Shown: positions 26,088 through 34,639 of the stretch, in pieces
How positions within the stretch are numbered: position 1 is the stretch's first letter
Layout of the letters: each line of letters begins with the position of its first letter
NCBI RefSeq assembly: GCF_027925525.1
Contig: NZ_BSDJ01000014.1
Coordinates: 62,001-126,000, forward strand
Reading direction: 5' to 3'
Source of the DNA: Paenibacillus tyrphae
GTDB taxonomy: Bacteria; Bacillota; Bacilli; Paenibacillales; NBRC-103111
Length of the DNA: 64,000 bases
The notes under the pieces: model-generated
What the model was told of the DNA's origin: nothing
The model's database searches: none
The model's input: the letters and a program-made list of their open reading frames with translations, nothing else
Position numbers and translations under genes: made by a program

Positions 26088-27259
26088 GCTTCCCCTCCGT
26101 ACAACAAATAAGGCCGCCTCGCGTCATTCCATGCCTTCGCTTGCACGTCCCATAACGATAAAATCCGGTTCAGCCCCGCCTCCGTATGAATCGAAGTCCG
26201 GACCAGATCGCTGCCGGACAAATAGTCGATAAAAGGCTTCTGCCCTTCCTTAAACGGCAGCGTCCATTGGAACTGCGCCGGGTAGAGCACCGCAACCGTA
26301 TGCAACAGATGCAGCGCCGTCGCGACGGAACGGTATGCCGCCGGATCGGTCACGAATAACTGCACGCCGCTGCACAGCTCGCCCTGATACTTCGAGAACG
26401 TCGGCGTAAAATGAACCGGCTGCGCGTGCACGCCCGGCAGTCCCAGACGGTTCACCGCTTCGCCGACCGCACGTCCGTCCATCCAGGGCGCGCCGAGCAG
26501 CTCGAACGGCCGCGTCGTCCCCCGTCCCTCGGACACGTTCGTGCCTTCGAACAGGCAGTTCCCCGCATATACCCGAACCGTATCCATCGTCGGTATATTG
26601 GGCGAAGGCATGATCCATGGCAGCCCCGTCGCGGGATATTCCATGTCACGTTTCCAGCCGAGCAGCGGCACGACCTGCAAGCTGCACCGCACAGGCATGT
26701 GGCTGTTCACGTACTCTGCAAACTCGCCGATGGTCAGCCCCGTGCGAAACGGCACCACCCACGCGCCAACCATTGATTCGTAACCCGCCTCCAGCATCCC
26801 GCCTTCGCTGACGATCCCGCCGAGCGGATTCGGCCGGTCGAGCACGATTAGCCGCTTTCCGTAGGCCGCGCACGCTTCCATCATGTAAACCAGCGTACTT
26901 AAATAGGTGTAAAAGCGCACGCCCAAGTCCTGAATGTCGAAAACGACGGCATCCACACCGTCCATCATCTCTTCCGTGGGCCGCTTATGGTCCCCATATA
27001 AACTAAAGACGGGAATCCCCGTCTTGTCGTCCTTCTCGTCGCCGAAGCGAACCCCCGCCTGCCGCTCACCGCGAATGCCGTGCTCGCAGGCGAACAGCGC
27101 CGTCAAAGCCGCCGACTTGAACCCGGCGCACCGGTCGATCACGGATTCGAACCGCCGGTTGATGCCCGTCGGGTTCGTCAGCAGTCCGAAACGCAATCCG
27201 TGAAGCTCAGATTCCAGCAGCGAAAGACGGTCTGCTCCAGTCTGTACCATCTTCTCCAT
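26084..27259 (-). CDS. namZ: Exo-beta-N-acetylmuramidase, GH171 (DUF1343, YbbC)
   Basis: 391 residues. The segments GLLTNPTGI, ACEHGIRGERQAGVRFGDE and VVFDIQDLGVRFYTY are characteristic of the DUF1343 family, of which B. subtilis NamZ releases terminal MurNAc from peptidoglycan fragments. There is no obvious signal peptide, so as with NagZ it may act on imported disaccharides. Its gene is 3 bases from the DUF624 gene and overlaps nagZ by 4 bases. The two enzymes act in alternation to split the MurNAc-GlcNAc backbone. Confidence 0.9.
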   Translation of the reverse strand: MEKMVQTGADRLSLLESELHGLRFGLLTNPTGINRRFESVIDRCAGFKSAALTALFACEHGIRGERQAGVRFGDEKDDKTGIPVFSLYGDHKRPTEEMMDGVDAVVFDIQDLGVRFYTYLSTLVYMMEACAAYGKRLIVLDRPNPLGGIVSEGGMLEAGYESMVGAWVVPFRTGLTIGEFAEYVNSHMPVRCSLQVVPLLGWKRDMEYPATGLPWIMPSPNIPTMDTVRVYAGNCLFEGTNVSEGRGTTRPFELLGAPWMDGRAVGEAVNRLGLPGVHAQPVHFTPTFSKYQGELCSGVQLFVTDPAAYRSVATALHLLHTVAVLYPAQFQWTLPFKEGQKPFIDYLSGSDLVRTSIHTEAGLNRILSLWDVQAKAWNDARRPYLLYGGEA

Positions 27260-27262
27260 CGC

Positions 27263-27982
27263 TCAGCTCTCCCTGCCTGCAAGATGAAAATCGCCGGATA
27301 CGGCGGTCGATTCGTCCGCCCCGCGACCGGACGGGGATGCCTCCTCATCCTTCCGCAGCACGTTCGCCGTCACCAGGTTCGCAAAAAATCCGATCATGCC
27401 CATATACAAGCAGGCAAATCCAATAACCGTCACGCCCAATAGAACGGCGAAGCACAGCATCTGGAAGCAAGCGCCGATCGTATACATCGGACGGGCGACG
27501 AACAGCTTGACGCTGCGGCCCATGGCGCTGAAGATGCCAAGCCGCTCCTGAACGACCAGAGCTAGCGTATACGTCTGCGATATGAAAAAGAGCGCCACGA
27601 AGTAGGTCTGAAACACGGCCAGCGCCAAAGGCATCATCCCGCTACGGCTGCCGTAGTACCACCAGGAGGAAACGAGGATCAGCACGAACAAGGCGCAGAC
27701 GAGCCCGAAGACGAGCGAAGAGCCATAATGGGCCAGCGTTCCCTTGAGCATGGTTCGCACGCTCCCCTTCTCTCCCTGCAGGATGCGGTGACACGCATAG
27801 AGCGCGCCCGCTGCCAAAGGCACGTACAGCAGCACCAGCAATAGCAGGGCCAGCGGCACAGGCAGGAAGAGCAGCACCGGAAACAAAACGAGCGAGCTGA
27901 CGATGCTGAACAAGGCGACATGTATGATTTCGCGGTACGTTTGCAATCCGGACCGCACCATGATTTCACTAAGCTTCCGCAT
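27263..27982 (-). CDS. DUF624 (YesL-type) membrane protein
   Basis: 239 residues with about five or six hydrophobic segments (for example FSIVSSLVLFPVLLFLPVPLALLLLVLLYVP). DUF624 proteins occur beside sugar ABC importers in Bacilli, but their function is unknown. AAAGGAGG precedes the ATG. It follows the transporter ATPase gene after a 208-base gap holding a long inverted repeat, and is 3 bases before namZ. Confidence 0.8.
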   Translation of the reverse strand: MRKLSEIMVRSGLQTYREIIHVALFSIVSSLVLFPVLLFLPVPLALLLLVLLYVPLAAGALYACHRILQGEKGSVRTMLKGTLAHYGSSLVFGLVCALFVLILVSSWWYYGSRSGMMPLALAVFQTYFVALFFISQTYTLALVVQERLGIFSAMGRSVKLFVARPMYTIGACFQMLCFAVLLGVTVIGFACLYMGMIGFFANLVTANVLRKDEEASPSGRGADESTAVSGDFHLAGRES

Positions 27983-28002
27983 CGGACATACCTCCTTTTT
28001 CT

Positions 28003-28177
28003 GGAAAAGTCCGGTGAATATGAGCGGAGCAGCCGAAAGCGCTCTGTAGAAACGAAGTGTTCGCCTTTGTTTCCGGATTTCAACCTTTTAAGGGGTTATA
28101 TGATCATGAAATCCGGGAACAAGAGCGATCGGAAGAGCGCTTCGGATGCGCAGCGTCTGCTATTCACCGGACTTTCC
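28003..28177. repeat. About 175-bp imperfect inverted repeat in the muropeptide operon
   Basis: The outer arms AAGTCCGGTGAATA (28007-28020) and TATTCACCGGACTT (28161-28174) are exact complements. Inner blocks also pair: CCGAAAGCGCTCT with AGAGCGCTTCGG, and TTGTTTCCGGATTTC with GAAATCCGGGAACAA (one mismatch). The centre near 28082-28106 is AT-rich. The element fills the gap between the ATPase and DUF624 genes. It has no coding capacity and could be a small palindromic mobile element or a structured intercistronic RNA. Confidence 0.7.
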
Positions 28178-28190
28178 GGCTCCTTTTACC

Positions 28191-29303
28191 CTACGCCTCC
28201 AGTACGATGCGCTCTTCCGTAGCCGGATCGAAGAAATTCAGCTTGCCTCCGTCGAAGGCGAACAGCTTCGTCTGCCCCACCTGCGCCACCGTTTCCGGAT
28301 GGACGCGGGCCGTGACCATCCGCTGGCCGACCCGGAAGTAGACGAGGTTCTCTGCGCCCAGATTTTCCACGACCTGCACGACGGCGTTCAACCGGTACGC
28401 CGATGCGGCCGGCGGCATGAACTCCTCGCCGTATATATGCTCCGGACGCACGCCCAGAATGATGCTTTTGCCCTCATACGCCTTCAGTCCACGGACCGCG
28501 GCGTCCGACAGGGCGAAGGAGGCCCCTTCCACATGCACGTGCCCGCGCTCAATGCGCGCGTCCATAAAGTTCATGGCCGGCGACCCGATAAATCCGGCGA
28601 CAAACATATTGCTCGGCCGGTTGTACAGCTCCGTCGGCGACGCAATCTGCTGAATGCGCCCCTGGTTCATGACGACGATCCGTTCGCCAAGTGTCATCGC
28701 TTCGACCTGATCGTGGGTCACGTAGACGATGGTCGCGCCAAGCCGCTTATGAAGCTCGGCCAGCTCCACCCGCATCTGAATGCGCAGCTTCGCGTCGAGG
28801 TTCGAGAGCGGCTCGTCGAACAGGAACACCTGCGGATCGCGCACGATCGCACGCCCGACCGCCACCCGCTGGCGCTGCCCGCCGCTGAGCTCCCGCGGCT
28901 TGCGTTCCAGCATGTCCGTCAGCCCCAGAATCGCCGACGCCTCCTTCACCTTGCGCTGGATCTCCTCCTTCGGGCGCTTCAGGTTTTTGAGGCCGAAGGA
29001 CAAGTTTTCTTCAATGGTCATATGCGGGTACAAGGCATAATCCTGGAACACCATCGCAATGTCGCGATCCTTCGGGTGCATCTGATTGACGAGGCGGTCC
29101 CCGATGTAGATATCGCCGCTTGTCTGCCGCTCCAGCCCCGCGATCATGCGCAGGGAGGTCGTTTTGCCGCAGCCCGAGGGACCGACGAACACGACGAATT
29201 CCCGGTCTTCGATCACAAAATTGGAGCTTTCGACCGCGGTGAAAGTCCCTTTTTTGTCGTCCACATACTCTTTGCGTATATTTTGAAACACCACGCGTGC
29301 CAT
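28191..29303 (-). CDS. Sugar ABC transporter ATP-binding protein (MsmK/UgpC type)
   Basis: 370 residues. Walker A is GPSGCGKTT, signature [15 protein letters not shown], Walker B VFLFDEPLSNLD, switch YVTHDQVEAMT. The C-terminal TOBE-type region ends VRPEHIYGEE and beyond. This CUT1 ATPase type serves oligosaccharide importers. It lies 17 bases after the second permease gene, so this importer has a dedicated ATPase, whereas many Bacilli share one. A strong AAGGAGG precedes the ATG. Confidence 0.9.
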   Translation of the reverse strand: MARVVFQNIRKEYVDDKKGTFTAVESSNFVIEDREFVVFVGPSGCGKTTSLRMIAGLERQTSGDIYIGDRLVNQMHPKDRDIAMVFQDYALYPHMTIEENLSFGLKNLKRPKEEIQRKVKEASAILGLTDMLERKPRELSGGQRQRVAVGRAIVRDPQVFLFDEPLSNLDAKLRIQMRVELAELHKRLGATIVYVTHDQVEAMTLGERIVVMNQGRIQQIASPTELYNRPSNMFVAGFIGSPAMNFMDARIERGHVHVEGASFALSDAAVRGLKAYEGKSIILGVRPEHIYGEEFMPPAASAYRLNAVVQVVENLGAENLVYFRVGQRMVTARVHPETVAQVGQTKLFAFDGGKLNFFDPATEERIVLEA

Positions 29304-29320
29304 CGCTTCGCTTCCTCCTT

Positions 29321-30154
29321 CTAGCCTTTCACGGCTCCTATGGTGATCCCTTGCAGGAAATATTTTTGCAGCGAGAAGAACAGGATGATCATCGGCAGAG
29401 CCCCGATGGTCGCGCCCGCCATAATCGCGCCGTAGTCCGTGGACTCGGCAAATTTGAAGCTGGCGAGACCGACCTGAATCGTCCGCATCTCACTTGAGCG
29501 CGTCACGAGGAACGGCCAGAAAAAATCGTTCCAGTTCGCCACGAACGTGAAGATCGCCAGAACGGCGAGACCGGGCTTGGCCATCGGCAGGATGATTTTA
29601 TAAAAAATACCGAATTCGCTGCAGGCATCGATGCGTGCGGCATGAATAAGCGATGTCGGTAACGTGGACATATACTGCTTCATGAGAAAAATATTCCCGA
29701 CGCTGACCAAGGTCGGCACAATCATCGCCGTATACGTATCCGCCAGGTCAAAAACATTGATCACCAGCACGTACAGCGGAATCAGCGTGACCTGCGCCGG
29801 AATCATCATCGTGCCGAGCAACACCCAGAAGATCGAATTGCTCCCGGGAAATTTGAGCTTTGCGAACGCATAGCCCGCCATGGAAGCGAAGAGCAGGTTC
29901 GTGACGGTCAGCACGGAAGAGACGAACAGCGAGTTCAACAGCCATTGAACGGCGTTATTTTTCGTAAAAAAGCGCTCGTACGGCGCAACGGACCAAATGT
30001 CCGGAATCATCTGCGGCTTAAAGACGGCCGAGGCCAGCGAATCCTGAAACGAGCCGATAATCATCCAGTACAAGGGGATGACCGTGATGACCGCCCAGAA
30101 AGCAAGAATGATCGCTGCAACGCCGATGAAGATTACTTTCGATTGGTTGCTCAA
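29321..30154 (-). CDS. Carbohydrate ABC permease (MalG type)
   Basis: About 277 residues with six membrane segments and the EAA-type loop HAARIDACSEFGIFYKIILPMAKPG. It is the second permease of a CUT1 sugar importer. A GTG at 30163 is in frame, but the ribosome site AAGGGG overlaps it; TTG at 30154 has eight-base spacing and is preferred. The gene follows the first permease by only 12 bases. Confidence 0.87.
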   Translation of the reverse strand: MSNQSKVIFIGVAAIILAFWAVITVIPLYWMIIGSFQDSLASAVFKPQMIPDIWSVAPYERFFTKNNAVQWLLNSLFVSSVLTVTNLLFASMAGYAFAKLKFPGSNSIFWVLLGTMMIPAQVTLIPLYVLVINVFDLADTYTAMIVPTLVSVGNIFLMKQYMSTLPTSLIHAARIDACSEFGIFYKIILPMAKPGLAVLAIFTFVANWNDFFWPFLVTRSSEMRTIQVGLASFKFAESTDYGAIMAGATIGALPMIILFFSLQKYFLQGITIGAVKG

Positions 30155-30166
30155 CGCGTTCACCCC

Positions 30167-31111
30167 TTAATATTCGATGTCCGATGAGAAATATTTGAAT
30201 TGAATGATCGAGATGAGAATAATGACGATAGCGAGCACGAACGATTGCGCGGAAGCCAGACCGAAATCGTAAAATACGAACGCCGTCTGGTAAATGAGAT
30301 AGGCAATCGTCGTCGTGGCGAAGTTCGGGCCGCCCTGCGTCATCAGGTACACGCTGATGAACACCTGAAACGAGGTGATGACCCCCGTCACCAGCAAGTA
30401 CAGCGTCGTCGGCTTAAGAAGCGGCCACGTAATTTTCGTGAACTTCGTCCAGCCGCTCGCATGGTCGATGTCCGCCGCCTCGTACAGCGATTTCGGGATG
30501 CCGCCCATCGCCGCAAGGTACAGGATGATGCCTCCCCCGTGCGAGCCGAGGTACGTCATCAGCATCAGCGAGAACAACGCACTGTTGGATTTTCCAAGCC
30601 AGATGACCGGATCGATGCCGAACCAGCCGAGCACCGTGTTCATTGGTCCCCAAGGGGTCGGATCGAAGATCGCCAGCCAGACGAGCGAGATTGTCACGCC
30701 CGAGACGACGCCCGGCAAGTACAAGGCCGCTTTAAAAAACGTCTGCCACGACTGGCGCATCTGAAAGATGAGAAAAGCGAGCACGAACGTTAAAATAATG
30801 TTGACCGGCACCGTACCGATGGTGAAAATCACGGTATTTTTCATCGACTTCCAGAACACTTCGTCCTGAAACATAAACTTGTAGTTATCCAGGCCAACCC
30901 AGTCCGTTTTCATGACGGTGTACTTCTGAAAGCTCATTAGAAACGCCGAGATGACCGGATACAGGGTGAACACCAGAAAGAGCAGCACCGGAACGAGGAT
31001 AAACAAGTACGACCAACCGTAATCCCGGATGAACTGCTTGACGGAAGTGTTCGCCTTCCTCTGCCGGATGGCTGGGCCCGGCACACCCGGCCCGTTGTGT
31101 AAATTGTTCAT
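30167..31111 (-). CDS. Carbohydrate ABC permease (MalF type)
   Basis: 314 residues with six membrane segments after a charged cytoplasmic N-terminus. The EAA loop reads YEAADIDHASGWTKFTKITWPLLKP. It pairs with the MalG-type protein encoded next. AAGGAGG precedes the ATG. By context the imported sugar is probably a muropeptide-derived sugar such as MurNAc, GlcNAc-MurNAc or anhydro forms; this is inferred from the adjacent enzymes. Confidence 0.88.
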   Translation of the reverse strand: MNNLHNGPGVPGPAIRQRKANTSVKQFIRDYGWSYLFILVPVLLFLVFTLYPVISAFLMSFQKYTVMKTDWVGLDNYKFMFQDEVFWKSMKNTVIFTIGTVPVNIILTFVLAFLIFQMRQSWQTFFKAALYLPGVVSGVTISLVWLAIFDPTPWGPMNTVLGWFGIDPVIWLGKSNSALFSLMLMTYLGSHGGGIILYLAAMGGIPKSLYEAADIDHASGWTKFTKITWPLLKPTTLYLLVTGVITSFQVFISVYLMTQGGPNFATTTIAYLIYQTAFVFYDFGLASAQSFVLAIVIILISIIQFKYFSSDIEY

Positions 31112-31149
31112 GGCGATCCTCCTTCATCATGCCTATGCCGGCGAGTCCG

Positions 31150-31188
31150 AAAAAAAAGGCCCCATATGACTCCATACAGGGCACCTTT
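31150..31188 (-). terminator. Attenuator-type terminator between binding-protein and permease genes
   Basis: On the minus strand AAGG-GCCC-TATG pairs with CATA-GGGC-CCTT (small internal mismatches), followed by a run of T. It lies just after the binding-protein stop, so it probably lets only part of the transcripts continue into the permeases. Confidence 0.65.
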
Positions 31189-31208
31189 TCGCGCGGCTTG
31201 TTACTGCA

Positions 31209-32585
31209 TTATTGGCCGAACATTTGCTTGCCTTTGGTTTTGAATTCTTCGGCGATTTTCTCCGGCGTTTTCTCCCCGGCGAACAGCGCCTGGATGGCCG
31301 GCTTCTGCACTTGCTCCTGGAACTGCTTCAGCTTCGTCGACTTGTCGACGTCCAGATTGCTCTCGACCGATCTCGTGGTGCTCTTCATGAAATTTTGTGC
31401 GGCTTCCCAGTTGTACTTCTGGGCTTTGCCCTTGCCTTCGTACATTTTCGCCTGGGACTTGCGGACGAACGGCAGGTTCAGCTCGTTGGAGGAGTTCCCC
31501 GCTTTCGCGCCGCTCAGCGCTTCCATCACGAGGAAAGCGTTCTTCGCGTGCTGCTCGCCCTTATCGTTCTTCTGCTTGAACATGACATAACCTTCGCCCA
31601 TCACGTACGTCTTGCCCGGCGCATTCTCATGATGCGGAACCGGCAGCAGGACGAATTCGATTTTCTCGCCCTTCACTTTGCCCGCGTCGATATCTTTGTT
31701 GCGGTTGGCGATAATCGTATCGTAATAAGGCAGCGCTTTGCTGATGACGGCGGCTTTGCTGTCGTAGAACATTTGCGTTCTTTGCTGCGGGTTGAGTCCG
31801 CCCGTTTCCTTCGGCATTACGCCGTCCTTCATCAAGCCGTCGATGAATTTGAGGGAATCGAGAATTTTGTCGTCGTTCCAAATGAACTTGCCCTTCTCGT
31901 CCAATACATCGACCAGACCGGCGTTTTGCGCAATCAACTGGCTGAAATCGAGGCTGGTGCCGTCCGTCGCGAGACCGTACTGCATCGAGCCATCAGGCAG
32001 CTTCTTGGTCATCTTCTTGGCGATGTCGCTGAATTCGGACCAGGTCCAGCCCTTCTCTTGAATCTTCTTCCAGTCGACACCCGCTTCTTCCAAAATGCGC
32101 TTGTTGCCGCCCCAATTCCATTGTCCTGCGGTCAGCGGCAGCCCGTATTGCTTGCCTTGAATTTTGCCCAGATCCAGCATACCCGGCAAGTAATCGTCCT
32201 TAATTTCCGGGGTCAGGAACTGGTCGAGCTGGATGGCAAGCCCCGTGTTGACATAGTGCCCCGACACCGCATGGTAATACAAATCCGGCGGGTCGCCCGC
32301 GTTCAGAGCAATGTCGAATTTTTTCGGACCTTCGGCCCAGGACAGCACTTCGTACTCTACTTTAATATGCGGGTACTGCTTGTTGAAATCGGCGATCAGT
32401 TCCTTGATGTCCTTCTCGTAATCCCCATGAACCGGGTAGGCCCATACCCTGACGGTATCGGGCTTCTTGTCGTCTTTCGCAGCTTCGCCGGCCGGGGCGT
32501 TGGCTCCCCCTTCTTTTTTAGAGCAGGCGGAAACAAATACGAGACTTAAAGCTACCGTCATGGCAAGCAGTTTGCTGACCTTCAT
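31209..32585 (-). CDS. Extracellular sugar-binding lipoprotein (ABC, family 1)
   Basis: 458 residues with lipobox VFVSAC (Cys21). The mature part has the family 1 pattern KDIKELIADFNKQYPHIKVEYEVLSW and QYGLPLTAGQWNWGGNKRIL. It delivers the sugar to the permease pair encoded after it. It is the first gene after murR, 16 bases downstream. The ligand is inferred from context to be a cell-wall sugar. Confidence 0.88.
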   Translation of the reverse strand: MKVSKLLAMTVALSLVFVSACSKKEGGANAPAGEAAKDDKKPDTVRVWAYPVHGDYEKDIKELIADFNKQYPHIKVEYEVLSWAEGPKKFDIALNAGDPPDLYYHAVSGHYVNTGLAIQLDQFLTPEIKDDYLPGMLDLGKIQGKQYGLPLTAGQWNWGGNKRILEEAGVDWKKIQEKGWTWSEFSDIAKKMTKKLPDGSMQYGLATDGTSLDFSQLIAQNAGLVDVLDEKGKFIWNDDKILDSLKFIDGLMKDGVMPKETGGLNPQQRTQMFYDSKAAVISKALPYYDTIIANRNKDIDAGKVKGEKIEFVLLPVPHHENAPGKTYVMGEGYVMFKQKNDKGEQHAKNAFLVMEALSGAKAGNSSNELNLPFVRKSQAKMYEGKGKAQKYNWEAAQNFMKSTTRSVESNLDVDKSTKLKQFQEQVQKPAIQALFAGEKTPEKIAEEFKTKGKQMFGQ

Positions 32586-32601
32586 ACATCCATCCCCCTA
32601 G

Positions 32602-33474
32602 TTAGCTTTTATGATTAAGTTTGGCCATGCCGTTCGCAAGTTCCCGGATCGCCTGACGGCTCCGGTCGAGGTACATGACGGACTGCTCGTAGTTGTTGCT
32701 GGCGACCCCGAGGTATAGAATATCGATCACGTTAAGCTGGGTAATCCTGGACGACATCGCTCCGCTTCGGATCTCGTTCTCCGTCGAGGAGATGCAGAGC
32801 GGAATGTCCGTGTACTGGGCGAGCGTCGTGCTGCCGTACTTCGTGATGCCGATGGTGACGGCACCGTTCTGCTGAGCGGCCTTCAGTGCGGCGATGACTT
32901 CCTTTGTTTCGCCGGAGTATGAGATGCCGACGGCGACGTCCTCCTCGGTCAAGGTAACCGCCGACGCAAGCTGCACATGCGGATCGGCGAAGCAGAAGCA
33001 CGTCCGGTTGATGCGCAAAAATTTCTGCTGCGCGTCCTGCCCGATTAGATTGGAAGCACCGATGCCGAAGAAATAAATCCGCTTCGCCCGATGAAGCGCC
33101 TCCACCGCCTTGGACACCTGCTCCAAATCGAGAATTTTCACCGTGTCGTGGATCGCTTGAATATTATTGTTGGAAACGTGCTGCACGATCGTCGCAATCG
33201 AATCCTGCGGCCGGATTTCCTGATAGCCTTGCACGCCCCCCGTTTCCCGGAGGTCCCCCGCCACCTTCAGCTTCAAATCCTGGTAACCCTTCACGCCCAT
33301 CGATTTGCACAACCGGATGATGGCGGCCTGACTGGCTCCGCTCGCTTCGGCCAACTGGGCGACGGACAGCTCGATCATCCGCTCGGGATGCGCGAGCACG
33401 TATTCCGCGACCTTTTTCTCCGAAGGATTCAGCCCTTCTAAAATCTCTCTTAACCGAACCAAACCTCCATGCAT
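32602..33474 (-). CDS. murR: MurR/RpiR-family transcriptional regulator
   Basis: About 290 residues. The N-terminal RpiR helix-turn-helix domain (LNPSEKKVAEYVLAHPERM, then AQLAEASGASQAAIIRLCKSMG) is followed by a SIS sugar-phosphate-binding domain (IYFFGIGASNLIGQDA). MurR-type proteins sense MurNAc-6-phosphate, the product of the AnmK and MurK reactions encoded here. GTG 33483 is in frame, but the ribosome site GAGGGGGTGA overlaps it, so ATG 33474 is preferred. It faces the kinase-murQ arm, so it likely controls both directions. Confidence 0.85.
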   Translation of the reverse strand: MHGGLVRLREILEGLNPSEKKVAEYVLAHPERMIELSVAQLAEASGASQAAIIRLCKSMGVKGYQDLKLKVAGDLRETGGVQGYQEIRPQDSIATIVQHVSNNNIQAIHDTVKILDLEQVSKAVEALHRAKRIYFFGIGASNLIGQDAQQKFLRINRTCFCFADPHVQLASAVTLTEEDVAVGISYSGETKEVIAALKAAQQNGAVTIGITKYGSTTLAQYTDIPLCISSTENEIRSGAMSSRITQLNVIDILYLGVASNNYEQSVMYLDRSRQAIRELANGMAKLNHKS

Positions 33475-33505
33475 TGCGCTCACCCCCTCTTATATGTAAG
33501 TTATT

Positions 33506-33534
33506 ATTACACATAAGGTTATTAATTTAAACAA
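33506..33534 (-). promoter_or_regulatory. Predicted murR operon promoter
   Basis: Minus strand: TTGTTT (33534-33529), a 17-base spacer and TGTAAT (33511-33506). Confidence 0.5.
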
Positions 33535-33545
33535 AATCATGTTAT

Positions 33546-33560
33546 TGATACCGTTTCCAA
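33546..33560 (-). promoter_or_regulatory. Catabolite-responsive element (cre) for CcpA
   Basis: Minus strand TTGGAAACGGTATCA matches all 15 positions of the B. subtilis consensus WTGNAANCGNWWNCA. It lies between the divergent promoters, upstream of the murR -35, so CcpA could act on both arms. Confidence 0.7.
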
Positions 33561-33627
33561 CGATCAAACTCATTATATCGCATTTGAAATTTTAAATCAA
33601 TATTATTTTTACAACGTGAAATTTTGT

Positions 33628-33657
33628 TTTACAAACCAAGCCTCGTTGTCTTATACT
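33628..33657 (+). promoter_or_regulatory. Predicted promoter of the kinase-murQ operon
   Basis: TTTACA (33628-33633), an 18-base spacer and TATACT (33652-33657), 26 bases before the ATG at 33684. Two copies of GAAATTTT lie just upstream (about 33586 and 33618) and could be regulator half-sites. Confidence 0.55.
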
Positions 33658-33683
33658 CGAATTATGCAAAGAGGGTGATAAGG

Positions 33684-34625
33684 ATGGACTATATCGTTGG
33701 AATCGATGGCGGGGGCACCAAAACGGAAGCAGTCGTCATCGACACTTCGGGCAACCGGCTCTTCGGCTGTACGGGCGAATCGACGAATTCGAAGGCGATC
33801 GGCTTCGAGCAGGCCTCCCGTCATCTGGAAGCCGTGCTGGACGAAACGCTTCAGCATGAAGCCTGTGCAAGCGGACGCTGTCTGGCCGTCTGCATCGGCA
33901 TGGCCGGCACCGATACGCCGGAGGAAAAGCAAGCGGTCGAAGCCGTCCTCCGGGCTTACCAGACCCGAGTCGGCGTTTCGTTCGAGGTGTTCGTGCGCAA
34001 CGATGCGGAAATCGTCCTGATGGCTTCGCTGCGCCGCGAGTACGGCATTGCCGTCGTCTCCGGCACCGGCTCGATCGTCTTCGGCTGTACGCCGGAAGGC
34101 CGGCGATACCGGGTCGGCGGCTGGGGGCATCTGCTGGGCGATGAAGGAAGCGGTTACCAAATCGGACTTCACGCGCTGCAAGCCGTTATGCGCAGTCATG
34201 ACGGCATCAGTCCGGCAACGGCCTTAACGGATATGATCCGGCACACGTATAGCTTTGACTCAATTACCGAACTGAAAACGTACATCTACGGACCGGACAT
34301 TCGCAAAAAAGACGTCGCCACCTTCGCCGAGCTGTGCATCAACGCAAGCAAGCAAGGGGATGCCGTTGCCGTGCGCATTATTGAAAGCGCGGCTGCGGAG
34401 CTTGCCGTCGCAGTGTCAGCCTTGGTCCGTAAGGACGCCTGGTTCCCGGATTCTGATCTTGTGACGACGGGCTCGGTGTTCAAGCATTCTCCTTTGTTCG
34501 CCGATACGTTCCGGCAGACGATCTCCGAAACGTTCCCTGGGCTGCGCCTGCACCCGGCTTCCGAGCAGCCCGCCGCTTACGGCGCCGCCTTGCTCGGCTT
34601 CGAGCTCTTTCAAAGAATGCGATAA
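33684..34625 (+). CDS. murK: BadF-type amino-sugar kinase, probable N-acetylmuramate/N-acetylglucosamine kinase
   Basis: 313 residues. The N-terminus MDYIVGIDGGGTKTEAVV is the phosphate-1 motif; VVSGTGSIVFG is phosphate-2; GGWGHLLGDEGSGYQIG is typical of GlcNAc/MurNAc kinases of this family. Clostridium acetobutylicum MurK belongs here and phosphorylates MurNAc and GlcNAc. The gene lies 14 bases before murQ, so MurNAc-6-phosphate would be passed on directly. An in-frame start at 33624 lies inside the promoter; ATG 33684 has GAGGG nine bases upstream. The symbol rests on family and context. Confidence 0.85.
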   Translation: MDYIVGIDGGGTKTEAVVIDTSGNRLFGCTGESTNSKAIGFEQASRHLEAVLDETLQHEACASGRCLAVCIGMAGTDTPEEKQAVEAVLRAYQTRVGVSFEVFVRNDAEIVLMASLRREYGIAVVSGTGSIVFGCTPEGRRYRVGGWGHLLGDEGSGYQIGLHALQAVMRSHDGISPATALTDMIRHTYSFDSITELKTYIYGPDIRKKDVATFAELCINASKQGDAVAVRIIESAAAELAVAVSALVRKDAWFPDSDLVTTGSVFKHSPLFADTFRQTISETFPGLRLHPASEQPAAYGAALLGFELFQRMR

Positions 34626-34639
34626 AAGGAGCAATCCCT

